Part shown: in pieces, positions 36,328-46,443 of the stretch
Numbering within the stretch: position 1 is the stretch's first letter
Layout: each line of letters starts with the position of its first letter
Assembly (NCBI RefSeq): GCF_019285595.1
Contig: NZ_CP079094.1
Coordinates: forward strand, 682,001 to 746,000
Direction of reading: 5' to 3'
Length of the DNA stretch: 64,000 nt
Origin: Rickettsiella endosymbiont of Dermanyssus gallinae
GTDB taxonomy: Bacteria; Pseudomonadota; Gammaproteobacteria; Diplorickettsiales; Diplorickettsiaceae
Made by a program: the position numbers and the translations under genes
Notes under the pieces: model-generated
Told to the model about the DNA's origin: nothing
Databases searched by the model: none
The model's input: only the letters and a program-made list of their open reading frames with translations

Positions 36328-37521
36328 TTATTTGAAGGCGTTCAATGCTTCTTTTAATTTAACCAATGCATTTTTTAGATTAATCTCATCGGTAGCAAAA
36401 GAAAGTCGTAAATGTCCCGGCGCGCCAAAGGCGGAGCCTGGGACAGTGGCGATATCCGCTTTATTAAGCAAATAATCCGCTAGTTCGTAGTCAGAATTAA
36501 ATGCTTTGCCTTCGCCAATAAAATGACTGAAGGAAGGGAAGCAATAAAAGGCGCCCATCGCCGCTAAGCAGTTTACACCCGGAATATCATTAAGCCCTTC
36601 AGAAAAAAACTGATGTCTTTGCTGGTAAACCTTATTCATTTCGCGTACACAATCTTGATTACCCGTTAATGCGGCTTTTGCGGCAACTTGGGCAATGGAG
36701 TTAGGGTTTGAAGTGCTTTGAGATTGTATATTTGTCATGGCCTGGATGATTTCTTTAGCGCCTGCGGCATAGCCGATTCGCCAGCCCGTCATCGCATACG
36801 CTTTTGAACAGCCATTTAATACAATGGTTCGCTCATAAAGTTCAGGACATACATTCACTATATTTTCAAATGCTTGTTCTCCCCAATAGATATGTTCATA
36901 GATATCATCGGTTAGAATAAAAACCTGTGGGTTTTTTAATAAGACCGCCGCAAGCTCAGTGAGTTCCTCACGCGTATAGACCATGCCACTTGGATTTGAG
37001 GGGCTGTTGATAATCAATAGTCGCGTTTTCGGCGTGATGGCTTGCGCAAGCTGCGTTGCCGTAATTTTTAAATGCTGTTCGATAGTGGTGGATATAAAAA
37101 CTGGTTTTGCTTCAGCCATCAGGGCCATATCAGGATAAGAAACCCAATACGGCGCAGGGATAATAACCTCATCACCTGGGTTTAATAGCGCTTGCATGAG
37201 GTTGTAAATACATTGTTTAGCACCGCTAGAAACAATAATTTGATTCGCTTCATAGCTTAATTTATTTTCTTGCTTAAATTTATCAATGATCGCTTGTTTT
37301 AGACTGGCGATGCCATCGACTGCGGTGTACTTAGTACAGCCTTGATCAAGCGCCTGATGGGCGGCTTGCTTAATAAATTCAGGTGTATCGAAGTCAGGTT
37401 CACCCACCGTGAGGTTGATAATAGGTCTTCCGGAAGCCTTTAGACGATTAGCCGCCGCGGAAAGACTTAAAGTAGGCGAGGGCTTTATTTGCGCAACACG
37501 GCGCGAAAGTGTTATTTTCAT
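36328..37521 (-). CDS. aspC: Aspartate/aromatic aminotransferase, class I
   Basis: The enzyme transfers the amino group between aspartate and 2-oxoglutarate with PLP. The 397-aa product has the class I fold motifs: NLTVGEPDFDTPEF, PYWVSYPDM, SPSNPSG, and the PLP-lysine site NGCSKAYAMTGWRIGY. These belong to the Igamma (AatA/AspB) subgroup common in non-enteric bacteria. It is transcribed toward the MFS gene and starts at 37521. The symbol is by function; aatA would be equally fitting. Confidence 0.88.
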   Translation of the reverse strand: MKITLSRRVAQIKPSPTLSLSAAANRLKASGRPIINLTVGEPDFDTPEFIKQAAHQALDQGCTKYTAVDGIASLKQAIIDKFKQENKLSYEANQIIVSSGAKQCIYNLMQALLNPGDEVIIPAPYWVSYPDMALMAEAKPVFISTTIEQHLKITATQLAQAITPKTRLLIINSPSNPSGMVYTREELTELAAVLLKNPQVFILTDDIYEHIYWGEQAFENIVNVCPELYERTIVLNGCSKAYAMTGWRIGYAAGAKEIIQAMTNIQSQSTSNPNSIAQVAAKAALTGNQDCVREMNKVYQQRHQFFSEGLNDIPGVNCLAAMGAFYCFPSFSHFIGEGKAFNSDYELADYLLNKADIATVPGSAFGAPGHLRLSFATDEINLKNALVKLKEALNAFK

Positions 37522-37686
37522 AGAATGAGATAGTTGAGTTAAAATAAAGAGTTAATTATCCATTAATGGCGCTATTATCGGCGAGAGATTAATAATAAAG
37601 CAAGTTTGGCTTTTTCAGGCTAGATAGGTTATATAGCCTTCGACCTTAGTATGATTCAGTTTCTCGTTTGATTAAGAGCAAGTCCT

Positions 37687-39696
37687 ATGTCAAAACCCTT
37701 TGAATTAGTTTCGGATTTTAAACCTGCCGGCGATCAACCGCAGGCTATTAAAGGGTTACTAGAGGGATTAGATGCCGGTTTAGCGCATCAGACATTACTC
37801 GGTGTTACCGGTTCGGGTAAGACCTTTAGTATTGCGCATGTGATACAAAAAATACAAAGACCCGCCATTATTTTAGCGCCTAATAAAACATTAGCCGCAC
37901 AATTATATGGGGAGATGCGCAGCTTCTTTCCTAATAATGCGGTGGAATATTTTGTTTCGTATTACGATTATTATCAGCCAGAAGCGTATGTGCCCACCAC
38001 CGATACGTTTATAGAAAAAGATGCGGCCATTAATGAACATATAGAACAAATGCGTTTGTCAGCGACAAAATCGTTATTAGAGCGTCGCGACGTGATTATT
38101 GTGGCAACGGTTTCAGCTATCTATGGTTTAGGTGATCCGAATACGTATATCAATATGATGTTACATATTCGTCGCGGCGATAAAGTCGATCAACGTTTTA
38201 TCTTGCGACGTTTAGCTGAATTACAATATATCCGAAATGATACTGATTTTCGTCGTGCTAATTATCGTGTACGTGGTGATGTTATCGATATCTACCCGGC
38301 AGAATCCGCTGAAGAAGCGGTACGTATTGAATTATTCAATGATGAAATTGAAAGCCTAAGTTATTTTGATCCGTTAACGGGTGAATTATTAAGGCGAGTG
38401 CCGCGTTTGACCATCTACCCAAAAACGCATTATGTGACACCACGGGAACGTATTCTAGAAGCTATAGAGTGCATTAAGGTAGAATTAAAAGAACGTTTAG
38501 CGCAACTCAAACTCGCTAATAAATTGGTGGAATACCAACGTTTAGAACAGCGTACCCGATTTGATATTGAGATGTTATTGGAGTTAGGTTATTGCAACGG
38601 CATTGAAAATTATTCGCGTTATTTATCCGCGCGTGATCCGGGTCAACCGCCGCCTACCTTACTGGATTATTTACCGCGTGATGGTTTGATGGTGGTGGAT
38701 GAATCACATGTCACCATACCGCAGTTGGGTGCTATGTATAAAGGTGATCGTTCCCGTAAAGAAACCTTAGTGGAGTATGGATTTCGTTTACCTTCCGCCT
38801 TGGATAACCGACCGTTACAATTTCAAGAATTTACAGATTTCGCGTTACAAACGATTTATGTTTCTGCAACACCCAGCGCTTACGAGTTAGAACATTCAGG
38901 TGCGGTGGTTGAACAAGTCGTGCGCCCAACCGGTTTAGTCGATCCGATTATTGAAGTACGTCCTGTAGGCACGCAAGTGGATGATTTACTTTCTGAAATT
39001 CATAAGCGTGTTTTATTAAAAGAACGCGTCTTAGTGACCACGCTGACCAAGCGATTAGCCGAAGACTTAACCGAATATCTTGCGGAACATGATGTAAAAG
39101 TACGTTATCTACATTCTGCTATTGATACCGTTGAACGGGTAGAAATTATTCGTGATTTGCGTTTAGGTAAATTTGATGTGTTGGTAGGGATTAATTTACT
39201 GCGCGAAGGTTTAGATATGCCAGAGGTTTCTTTGGTCGCTATTTTGGATGCCGATAAAGAAGGTTTTTTACGTTCAGAACGTTCACTGATACAGACGATT
39301 GGCCGTGCAGCGCGCCATATCCATGGTCGTGCTATTCTTTATGCCGATAAAATAACCGGTTCTATGGAACGGGCGATAGGGGAGACCGATAGACGCCGTG
39401 AGAAGCAACAAGCCTATAATAAAAAGCACCATATTACGCCCAAAGGGATTGCTAAAGCGGTGCATGACATTTTAGAAGGTGCGCGATCCGATGTTTCAAC
39501 CAACAAACAACATCTTCTTAAAGTTGCTGAAGAGCAAGCCCACTATGCCGCTTTACCCCCCGAAGAATTAGTAAAAAAAATCAAGCAGTTAGAACGAGAA
39601 ATGTTGCAATACGCCAAAAATATGCAATTTGAAGATGCCGCAAAAGTAAGAGATCAATTAAAACTTTTAAAAGAAAAAATAATAGGTATTGATTAA
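37687..39696 (+). CDS. uvrB: Excinuclease ABC subunit B
   Basis: UvrB opens damaged DNA and hands it to UvrC in nucleotide excision repair. The 669-aa product has helicase motif [10 protein letters not shown] near residue 40, the beta-hairpin [21 protein letters not shown], motif [11 protein letters not shown], and the C-terminal UvrC-binding UVR domain ([20 protein letters not shown]). Full-length. It begins after a poorly conserved ribosome site and precedes a repeat-protein gene in the same direction. Confidence 0.96.
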   Translation: MSKPFELVSDFKPAGDQPQAIKGLLEGLDAGLAHQTLLGVTGSGKTFSIAHVIQKIQRPAIILAPNKTLAAQLYGEMRSFFPNNAVEYFVSYYDYYQPEAYVPTTDTFIEKDAAINEHIEQMRLSATKSLLERRDVIIVATVSAIYGLGDPNTYINMMLHIRRGDKVDQRFILRRLAELQYIRNDTDFRRANYRVRGDVIDIYPAESAEEAVRIELFNDEIESLSYFDPLTGELLRRVPRLTIYPKTHYVTPRERILEAIECIKVELKERLAQLKLANKLVEYQRLEQRTRFDIEMLLELGYCNGIENYSRYLSARDPGQPPPTLLDYLPRDGLMVVDESHVTIPQLGAMYKGDRSRKETLVEYGFRLPSALDNRPLQFQEFTDFALQTIYVSATPSAYELEHSGAVVEQVVRPTGLVDPIIEVRPVGTQVDDLLSEIHKRVLLKERVLVTTLTKRLAEDLTEYLAEHDVKVRYLHSAIDTVERVEIIRDLRLGKFDVLVGINLLREGLDMPEVSLVAILDADKEGFLRSERSLIQTIGRAARHIHGRAILYADKITGSMERAIGETDRRREKQQAYNKKHHITPKGIAKAVHDILEGARSDVSTNKQHLLKVAEEQAHYAALPPEELVKKIKQLEREMLQYAKNMQFEDAAKVRDQLKLLKEKIIGID

Positions 39697-39764
39697 CATC
39701 ATAAATCTATGATTGCTTATATTCTTTGTTATTTTTATAATCAATAAAAATAACAGGAGGATAT

Positions 39765-41013
39765 ATGGATGTGCCTAGTGCTTCACCAATTCTGTTTACA
39801 ATAATGTCTATGCAGACAGCAAGCTCTTTTTTCGATTATTTTAAATTATTATCTACTGTTCAACGTAATGCTATTTTTCCGTATATAAAATATAAGTTGC
39901 CTCATTTAATCAAAAATTCATATGATTTTTTTCTGGTTTTTTCTTGTTTAGATAGAAATCAACAAAGTCAGATACTCAATAATTATAAAGGAATGATAGT
40001 ACTGATAAAAAATTTTAGTAATTTTTATGATATTTTTAACGCATTAATCCCTGTTCTACGTTTTAAATTAATTACTTTCTTCATTAGAAAAGGTAAAGTA
40101 AGCTTACTATCTGATGATATATCCAAACTTTATTTGATTATTTTACGTTTTGAACGTAAAGATCGTTTCCTTGTTCTTAGTATGTTAAATAGCGAAGGGA
40201 AAGTAAGTTCCTTATTTGGTAATTTGCCTAGCGTTCAAAGATTTTTAGACTATTTCGAACCTAGTGATTATTTAGTTGTGCTTAATGAATTAAATAAAGA
40301 AGGAAAAATAAATACATTGCTTAATTTTAAGGATACTTCAAGTGTCATAATGTTTCTTAAAAAATTTCCTACTATAGACCGTTTAGAAGTATTCAAAGTG
40401 CTGTTAACTATAAAGGAAACCGCCATATTATTTGGCAAGGAGGCCAGCTTTCAAGCTATTTTTAACGCTTTTGGATCGAATTTTCATTTATCTTTGGCTG
40501 ATGGGCTACAAAAAAACCTTATTATTAATACAGCGGATAAATTTATAATGTTCTTTAAACAATTAAAAATTGATGATAGTGTTGAGTTTGTTAGCATGAT
40601 TTCTAGTGCTCTATCTTCAATCGATGAGACAGGAAAGCATTGTGAAAGCAATGCGAAGTCGAAGAGCCCGCGATAGGCGTGCGTTGACGGGCGAAGCAGG
40701 AAACGCATCACGCCGTAAAGTCATTTGTGGGAGGCACGGGCATGAACTCCGAAGGAGTGAGTGCGTGCCGGACGCAGGACGTATCGCGGCCTAATTTCAG
40801 TCGCGTCATGCGAACGAATTTCGGGGACACGATGGCCGAAATTCTTCGGGAGCATAGCGACTCACTTGTATTACGAATATCGATAAGTTTGAGTTCGTTT
40901 TTAAAGAGTTAGATGCTAAACGACGTGAGCTTCTATTTCCTTACGTTAAAGATATTCTAACCCCCTTTATTAATAATGACGCGGATCTTGAGCGTGTTAT
41001 TCCGTTAATTTAA
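39765..41013 (+). pseudogene. Helical repeat-protein gene interrupted by the 248-bp element
   Basis: The first exon-like part (39765-40620) encodes about 285 residues of degenerate 33-36-aa helical repeats (YFKLLSTVQRNAIFPYIKYK; FERKDRFLVLSMLNSEGKV), a style seen in effectors of intracellular gammaproteobacteria. The 248-bp element follows. After it the original frame resumes: ITNIDKFEFVFKELDAKRRE, matching the repeat style, up to a stop at 41011. Removing 247 nt restores one frame (LSSIITNID or LSSSITNID). Even so, the gene stops after PLI; the frame beyond (KELHRENKNAIFSSFNK) still looks coding, so a nonsense mutation is likely. GGAGG precedes the start. Confidence 0.7.
40621..40868 (+). 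mobile_element. 248-bp structured mobile element, copy 2
   Basis: Reading base by base shows the same 248 bases as 25353-25600, inserted after TCAA in the sense orientation of a different gene, again without target duplication. Only the flanking bases differ (A versus G before, T versus C after). The unchanged sequence in two sites about 15 kb apart points to recent movement or gene conversion. Folding is as for copy 1. Confidence 0.85.
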
Positions 41014-41133
41014 AAAGAGTTGCATCGCGAAAATAAGAATGCTATTTTCTCCTCTTTTAACAAACCCCATTAACACAAATTAATCGTGTGTTTCATACAA
41101 TTGCAGGTTAAGAAATAATGACTGCGAGGGGTG

Positions 41134-41189
41134 CACCCGGGTGCGCTTTCTTTTGTGGCGTAAGACATCAAAAAAAGCGTACCCGGGTG
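41134..41189. repeat. Long GC-rich inverted repeat upstream of tRNA-Val
   Basis: CACCCGGGT plus GCGCTTTCTTTTG (41134-41155) pairs with CAAAAAAAGCGT plus ACCCGGGTG (41169-41189), about 20 paired bases around a 13-base loop, with few mismatches. It lies between the disrupted repeat-protein gene and tRNA-Val. Terminator, attenuation or a mobile hairpin are possible; T or A runs lie within the arms. Confidence 0.6.
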
Positions 41190-41258
41190 ACAGGGCCCCG
41201 ACTATAACGGTTACCGCTGTGGGTGCTTGAAAAGCATAAACGCACGATTAATGACGAC

Positions 41259-41333
41259 AGGCACGTAGCTCAGTGGTAGAGCACCACCTTGACATGGTGG
41301 TGGTCGGTGGTTCGATCCCACTCGTGCCTACCA
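41259..41333 (+). tRNA. tRNA-Val (GAC)
   Basis: A 75-nt cloverleaf: acceptor AGGCACG with CGTGCCT, D arm TAGCTCAGTGGTAGA, anticodon loop within CCACC-TTGACAT-GGTGG giving GAC, T arm GGTTCGATCC and encoded ACCA. The CCA end is 15 bases before the thrS start, so it may be processed from a thrS-containing transcript. Confidence 0.94.
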
Positions 41334-41348
41334 AAAATTTTATATGTT

Positions 41349-43304
41349 ATGCCTGTTATTACCTTACCCGATTCAAAACAGCTGACTTTTTCTGAGCCTA
41401 CTACCGCTTATCAAGTCGCTGCCGACATCAGCCCTGGCTTAGCAAGAAATGCTATAGCGGCGGCCGTGGATGGACAACTCGTTGATCTTTCTTATGTGAT
41501 TGAATCCGATGTTGCATTGCGTATCCTTACTGAGCGTGATACTGAATCACTTGAGGTGATTCGGCATTCTACCGCCCATTTACTAGCCCATGCGGTCAAA
41601 CAATTATTTCCTCAAGCCCAAGTAACTATCGGGCCTGTCATTGAGAATGGGTTTTATTATGACTTTGCTTTTGAGCGTCCTTTTACACCCGATGATCTCA
41701 AACAGATAGAAAAGCGCATGCAGGAATTGGTCAAGCAAGCGTTGCCGGTGAAGCGTTTTACGCTTTCTAGAACAGAGGCCATTGAACTGTTTCGTAAAAT
41801 GGGTGAGGAATATAAAGCCAAAATCATTGAGGATATTCCTGAAGGCGAGGTATTGTCGCTTTATCAAGAGGGTGATTTTGTTGATCTCTGTCGCGGTCCT
41901 CATGTTCCCAATACGAGTAAATTAAAGGTTTTTAAATTAACACGTGTGGCCGGTGCTTATTGGCGCGGTGATGCTAAAAATGAGATGTTGCAGCGGATTT
42001 ACGGCACCGCTTGGTTTACTAAGGATGATTTAAATGCCTATCTACAACGCATTGAAGAAGCAGAAAAGCGTGATCACCGTAAATTGGGTAAACAATTAGA
42101 ATTATTTCATATCCAAGAAGAAGCACCGGGCATGATATTTTGGCACCCCAAGGGCTGGAGTATCTATCAAATCATCGAACAATATATCCGAAAACGGCTA
42201 GAAAAATGTGGCTACCAGGAAATACGCACGCCACAATTACTGGCACGCCAGCTATGGGAACGCTCAGGCCATTGGGATAAATTTTTTAACGAGATGTTTA
42301 CGACCCGTGCTTCTGAAAATACCGAGTTTGCCATAAAGCCTATGAGCTGCCCGGGACATGTTCTCGTTTTTAACCAAGGCTTGAAAAGTTATAGGGATCT
42401 ACCCTTACGGTTCGCTGAATTTGGTTGTTGTCACCGTAATGAGCCATCGGGTGCGTTGCATGGCTTGATGCGAGTGCGTGGCTTTACACAAGATGATGGA
42501 CATATCTTTTGTACTGAAGAACAAATTCAGTCAGAAGTTGCGGCGTTTATAGACCAACTTTATGCGGTATATGCGGATTTTGGTTTTAATGAAATCTTGA
42601 TCAAATTAGCCACACGCCCTGATTTACGCGTGGGTAACGACGAAAACTGGGATAAGGCAGAGCAGGCGCTAGCCCAGGCATTGGATGGCAAAGCGCTAAA
42701 ATGGCAGTATTTACCCGGTGAAGGCGCCTTTTATGGGCCTAAAATTGAATTTACTTTGGAGGATTGTTTGGGACGTACGTGGCAATGTGGGACGATCCAG
42801 GTTGATTTCTCTACACCAGGTCGTTTAGGGGCTGAATATACGACCGAGCAAGGGGAGCGCAAGACGCCGGTTATGCTACATAGGGCTATTTTAGGCTCTT
42901 TTGAGCGGTTTATAGCGATTCTTATCGAACATTATGCCGGGCATTTCCCGGTCTGGTTAGCGCCTATCCAAGCCGTTGTCATGACGATTACGGACAAACA
43001 AAATGATTATGCGGAGGCGGTGGCCCAAGAATTAGAGTCTCTAGGGTTTAGAATAAAGTTAGACTTGAGAAATGAGAAGATCGGTTATAAAATCCGCGAG
43101 CATAGTTTGCAGAAAGTCCCCTACCAGCTGATCATAGGCGATAAAGAAGTGCAGGCCAAACAGGTTAATGTACGTAGACAGGGGGGGGGTAATTTAGGTA
43201 GTATGTCCCCCCCTCAGCCTCTTTCTATGTCCGTTCGAGAGTTCGAAAAGATGGTGAAGGGAGAAGGGCTTGAACAATGTCGAATTGATGAGGCGGAGAA
43301 ATAA
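41349..43304 (+). CDS. thrS: Threonyl-tRNA synthetase
   Basis: ThrS charges tRNA-Thr and has an editing site against serine. The start at 41349 gives [14 protein letters not shown] with a TGS domain; an upstream ATG at 41289 lies inside the tRNA-Val and is rejected. The 651-aa product has the editing [16 protein letters not shown] motif, class II motif 2 FRNE-equivalent ([20 protein letters not shown]), zinc-site MSCPGH and motif 3 [10 protein letters not shown]. Near the C terminus runs of nine G (43181-43189) and seven C (43207-43213) encode RRQGGG and SPPQP. No strong ribosome site is visible. Confidence 0.95.
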   Translation: MPVITLPDSKQLTFSEPTTAYQVAADISPGLARNAIAAAVDGQLVDLSYVIESDVALRILTERDTESLEVIRHSTAHLLAHAVKQLFPQAQVTIGPVIENGFYYDFAFERPFTPDDLKQIEKRMQELVKQALPVKRFTLSRTEAIELFRKMGEEYKAKIIEDIPEGEVLSLYQEGDFVDLCRGPHVPNTSKLKVFKLTRVAGAYWRGDAKNEMLQRIYGTAWFTKDDLNAYLQRIEEAEKRDHRKLGKQLELFHIQEEAPGMIFWHPKGWSIYQIIEQYIRKRLEKCGYQEIRTPQLLARQLWERSGHWDKFFNEMFTTRASENTEFAIKPMSCPGHVLVFNQGLKSYRDLPLRFAEFGCCHRNEPSGALHGLMRVRGFTQDDGHIFCTEEQIQSEVAAFIDQLYAVYADFGFNEILIKLATRPDLRVGNDENWDKAEQALAQALDGKALKWQYLPGEGAFYGPKIEFTLEDCLGRTWQCGTIQVDFSTPGRLGAEYTTEQGERKTPVMLHRAILGSFERFIAILIEHYAGHFPVWLAPIQAVVMTITDKQNDYAEAVAQELESLGFRIKLDLRNEKIGYKIREHSLQKVPYQLIIGDKEVQAKQVNVRRQGGGNLGSMSPPQPLSMSVREFEKMVKGEGLEQCRIDEAEK

Positions 43305-43900
43305 TTATTAGCAACGAAAAAGTGATTCAGCAGCCAGTGAGGCCAAGGCCAGGGGGCGCGTATCAACCTAGAACAGGTAGTGGGAATACGAAGAAAGTAA
43401 GAGTGAATGGGGAAATTCGAGTTCCTCAAGTTAGGTTAATAGGTCCTGAGCGCGAACAATTAGGTGTTCTTTCTTTAACAGAAGCTTTACGTCAGGCTCA
43501 ACAAGCCGGTCTTGATTTAGTAGAGATTGCACCAACAGCAGCACCGCCTGTTTGTCGTATTATGGATTATGGTAAGTATCTTTTTGAGCTTAGCAAACAG
43601 AAAACAGCGCAAAAGAAGAAACAAAAAAGGACTCAGTTAAAAGAAGTTAAATTTCGACCCGTGACAGAAGAGGGAGATTATCAGGTCAAGCTACGCAACC
43701 TGATCCGTTTCCTAGAACAGGGCGACAAAGCTAAAATTACCGTGCGATTTCGGGGTCGAGAAATCGCACATATCCACTTGGGTGCTAAGCTAATTGAACG
43801 CTTAGAAAAGGATCTCGCTGCTTATGCCGTGATTGACGATAGACCTAAGATGGAAGGGAAACAGATGGTTTTAGTAGTTAGCCCTAAGAAAACTAAGTAA
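43304..43900 (+). CDS. infC: Translation initiation factor IF-3
   Basis: IF-3 prevents premature subunit joining and proofreads start codons. In the standard frame the coding sequence extends upstream to [10 protein letters not shown], beginning at ATT codons 43304 or 43307, five or eight bases after GGAG. No ATG is available; AUU is the known autoregulatory start of infC. The 198-aa product has [36 protein letters not shown] and [11 protein letters not shown]. Its first base overlaps the thrS stop, so the genes are coupled. Confidence 0.93.
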   Translation: MISNEKVIQQPVRPRPGGAYQPRTGSGNTKKVRVNGEIRVPQVRLIGPEREQLGVLSLTEALRQAQQAGLDLVEIAPTAAPPVCRIMDYGKYLFELSKQKTAQKKKQKRTQLKEVKFRPVTEEGDYQVKLRNLIRFLEQGDKAKITVRFRGREIAHIHLGAKLIERLEKDLAAYAVIDDRPKMEGKQMVLVVSPKKTK

Positions 43901-43937
43901 CAAATATATTATTTAAATAAGTAATGCGGAGATTATT

Positions 43938-44132
43938 ATGCCAAAGTTAAAAAGCCATCGAGGGGCTGCTAAGCGATTTAAGCCTACAGCTAAAGGTTAT
44001 AAATGTGCACAGTCACATCATAACCATATCTTGACGAAGAAAGATACCAAGCGCAAACGAAACTTGCGTCAAACAAATTTAGTTCACCCAAGTGACGTAC
44101 GTTCTGTCGATCGTATGCTGCAAGGTTCTTAA
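43938..44132 (+). CDS. rpmI: 50S ribosomal protein L35
   Basis: The 64-aa basic product reads [14 protein letters not shown] and ends [14 protein letters not shown], diagnostic of L35, with conserved HNHILTKK in the middle. It lies between infC and rplT, the standard operon order, after a GCGGAG ribosome site. Confidence 0.95.
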   Translation: MPKLKSHRGAAKRFKPTAKGYKCAQSHHNHILTKKDTKRKRNLRQTNLVHPSDVRSVDRMLQGS

Positions 44133-44163
44133 AATAATTAGAGATTGATAGAGGTTTAATACA

Positions 44164-44520
44164 ATGGCAAGAGTAAAACGAGGGGTCACTGCTAGAGCCC
44201 GACATAAGAAGATATTAAAAGCAGCGAAGGGTTATAAAGGCGCGCGTAGTCGCGTTATACGGGCTGCAAAACAAGCGGTAACAAAAGCAGGTCAATATGC
44301 TTACCGTGATAGAAAACAGAAAAAACGTGATTTCCGTGCGTTATGGATCGTCCGTATTAATGCGGGTGCGCGTGAAAACGGTTTATCCTATAGCCGTTTA
44401 ATTGCAGGTCTCGCTAAAGCAGAGATTGCAGTTGATCGTAAAGTATTAGCTGATTTAGCTGTAACCGACAAAGCAACCTTTGCTCAGTTGGTAGAAAAAG
44501 CAAAACAAGCTTTAGTTTAA
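44164..44520 (+). CDS. rplT: 50S ribosomal protein L20
   Basis: L20 is an early assembly protein of the large subunit and a repressor of its own operon in some bacteria. The 118-aa product starts [19 protein letters not shown] and holds [20 protein letters not shown], both invariant in the family. It is the last gene of the thrS-infC-rpmI-rplT operon, followed by a hairpin at 44547. No pheST follows. Confidence 0.96.
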   Translation: MARVKRGVTARARHKKILKAAKGYKGARSRVIRAAKQAVTKAGQYAYRDRKQKKRDFRALWIVRINAGARENGLSYSRLIAGLAKAEIAVDRKVLADLAVTDKATFAQLVEKAKQALV

Positions 44521-44546
44521 CGCATTATTCTCGATTCCGTGCGCTG

Positions 44547-44570
44547 TCCTCTGGTCGAAAAACCAGAGGA
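44547..44570 (+). terminator. Hairpin after rplT
   Basis: TCCTCTGGT pairs perfectly with ACCAGAGGA around CGAAAA. No T run follows, so a factor-aided or weak terminator is likely. It closes the ribosomal operon. Confidence 0.5.
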
Positions 44571-44602
44571 TTGGCTAGCGGTTCATCTAAGCAAAAATTT
44601 CT

Positions 44603-45136
44603 TTAATGACGGAAACTCGTGGTTGCTATAGCGGCTGCTTTTTCTAGGTCAGTTTTCTCTAAACACTTGCCTAATGGGGAGTCTTTTAAAATATCGGCAA
44701 TTTCCTGTTGCTCTAACTTGGACACTGAAGCTAAGACATTTTTTAACTCTTTCGCTGCTTCTAGCGTTTCATTTTTCAGAATTTGTGCATAGTTTAAAGC
44801 ACTTATATTTGTCGTTCGCCGAGCCGCTGTAAAATTGGATAGCGTGCCTAAGATTGTACTTTTAAGCGATTTTTGTAGTGATTCACTTCGAAGGATCGGG
44901 CGAATATATTTAGTATCTAAGTGGTTGGATACATTGAGTATTCTGCACAGCTCATCGATGGCAAAAGAAGGGAAATAGTGACCGCTTATCACTAACTTTG
45001 CAGTACGTTTTAAATCGGGGGGGAAATTCCTTTCCTCACTACCTAGGTAAATCACTGGAATTATTTGAGTAGGGTTTTTTTTTATAGCGGGGCCAGGTAC
45101 ACGGATTAAATCGCTAACAGGCTTACTAGGACACAC
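44603..45136 (-). CDS. Unknown protein, 5' end possibly truncated
   Basis: The 177-aa product from the GTG at 45136 has no recognised domain; it is helical with NFTAARRTTNISALNYAQIL. The reading frame continues about 40 codons upstream without a stop and looks coding (YFPLGKEDKIFAVCPSKPV), yet it has no ATG, GTG or TTG there. Therefore either translation starts at the GTG, which lacks a ribosome site, or the gene has lost its true start. It may be a decaying effector-type gene. Confidence 0.4.
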   Translation of the reverse strand: MCPSKPVSDLIRVPGPAIKKNPTQIIPVIYLGSEERNFPPDLKRTAKLVISGHYFPSFAIDELCRILNVSNHLDTKYIRPILRSESLQKSLKSTILGTLSNFTAARRTTNISALNYAQILKNETLEAAKELKNVLASVSKLEQQEIADILKDSPLGKCLEKTDLEKAAAIATTSFRH

Positions 45137-45366
45137 GGCAAATATTTTATCTTCTTTTCCTAACGGAAAATATTCATCTTCATTTTTACTTTCTCCCTGA
45201 TATTTATGCGTATTTAAATTTATTTTTAATGTGCAAAATAAATCAGATGGATTTTAGCATAGCGATGATAGCTTGAGAAATGGCGTTGAGTTTTTTAATT
45301 TGAATAAATTTGTTTGTTAGCCTACACCTAGGTATGGGTTAACAAATAAGTTAATGGAGTAAAAAC

Positions 45367-45666
45367 ATGTCAAAAACAGAGTCTACTTCGCTATTAAATG
45401 CAGAGGAAAATCTTTTCGCTAATACAACAGCTCGTTTTTTTCGCCTAGCAACAGGGGTTCATCAGCAAGGACAAATAAACAAAAGGAAAGCAGAAGGTAA
45501 TAATTTTTTATCGGCTGATAATGCAAGTGACGTAGCGATGGATATTTCGGCTAGCTTAAAGGTCGATATTCCTAGCGATCAATTAGACGCTATTATTCAG
45601 GATCTTCGCTCCGACTTCTGTGAGCCAGCGCAGAAAAAAATAAAAATTGAATCGCCCGGGCCTTAA
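45367..45666 (+). CDS. Unknown small protein with basic patches
   Basis: The 99-aa product starts after GGAG and has no recognised domain. It is polar and Ser/Asn-rich, with basic clusters NKRKAEG and PAQKKIKIE that resemble eukaryotic nuclear-localisation signals; such patches also occur by chance. The stop overlaps the recR stop region. A nuclear-targeted effector is speculative. Confidence 0.4.
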   Translation: MSKTESTSLLNAEENLFANTTARFFRLATGVHQQGQINKRKAEGNNFLSADNASDVAMDISASLKVDIPSDQLDAIIQDLRSDFCEPAQKKIKIESPGP

Positions 45667-46271
45667 GCATTTTCTGCAAGAGTAATGCGTGAATGCAGTG
45701 ATCGAATAATGGTATTGCCGTCTATAAATTCAAGCTCGCTACCTAAGGGAACACCGTGTGCGATACGACTTGTTTTAATGTGGTGTTGTTTAAGCAGCTC
45801 TGCAAGATAATGCGCAGTGGCTTCTCCTTCTACCGTGGGATTTGTCGCTAAAATAACTTCTTTGGGAGGATGTATGTGTAGTCGCTGAATGAAGTGTTTA
45901 ATGCCGATTTCTTCAGGTCCAATCCCATCTAAAGGGGATAAGCGCCCCATGAGTACAAAATAATAACCATTATAACTAGCGGTTTGTTCAATGGCCCTGA
46001 CATCAATAGGTGTTTCAACCACACAAAGCAGATCATTATCTCGATTGGGGTTTGCGCAAAGTGTACAAATCGGTGTTTCGCTTAAACTTCGGCATTGCTC
46101 ACAATGGCCAACTTTCTGAATCGCTTGTTCTATGGTTTTTGCTAGCGCTAAACCTTCGGGCCTCGCTCTTTCTAGTAAATGAAAGGCCATACGTTGCGCC
46201 GACTTAGGGCCAATGCCCGGTAAACAACGCAAATGCGTCATGAGCTGTGTTATTAGAGGACTAAAGGCCAT
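45663..46271 (-). CDS. recR: Recombination protein RecR
   Basis: RecR with RecO and RecF loads RecA at gaps. The 202-aa product has the helix-hairpin-helix [17 protein letters not shown], a four-Cys zinc finger ([16 protein letters not shown]) and a Toprim domain with [13 protein letters not shown]. Length is standard. It lies downstream of ybaB and dnaX on the same strand, as usual, although a 126-bp MITE-like repeat separates it from ybaB. Confidence 0.95.
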   Translation of the reverse strand: MAFSPLITQLMTHLRCLPGIGPKSAQRMAFHLLERARPEGLALAKTIEQAIQKVGHCEQCRSLSETPICTLCANPNRDNDLLCVVETPIDVRAIEQTASYNGYYFVLMGRLSPLDGIGPEEIGIKHFIQRLHIHPPKEVILATNPTVEGEATAHYLAELLKQHHIKTSRIAHGVPLGSELEFIDGNTIIRSLHSRITLAENA

Positions 46272-46286
46272 ATGTTTCCTCTCTCA

Positions 46287-46412
46287 TATACTCTTCGCCC
46301 TTGAAATTTTGGCTGCGTTCCCGCTTAACTCGCCATCCTCATGTATGTTATATACACTGCGGTGGCTTCGTTTTCGCGGCGCCTTGCCAAAAATCCCATG
46401 GCTGTGAGTATA
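46287..46412. repeat. MITE-like element, long copy
   Basis: Ends TATACTC and GAGTATA are perfect inverted repeats. Just inside, TTTTGGC (46307-46313) and GCCAAAA (46386-46392) form the stem that in the second copy (52415) reads TTTCGGC/GCCGAAA. The middle holds further nested stems (GCCA/TGGC and TGTAT/ATACA). It sits between recR and ybaB. No transposase is encoded, so movement would depend on another source. Confidence 0.65.
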
Positions 46413-46443
46413 TCAGCATAAAGTTATGTTGTTACGTAATGAA

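Noticed and set aside
41289-41348. Longer thrS reading from an ATG at 41289
   Set aside because: That ATG lies inside the tRNA-Val anticodon arm; ThrS homologs begin at the Met at 41349.
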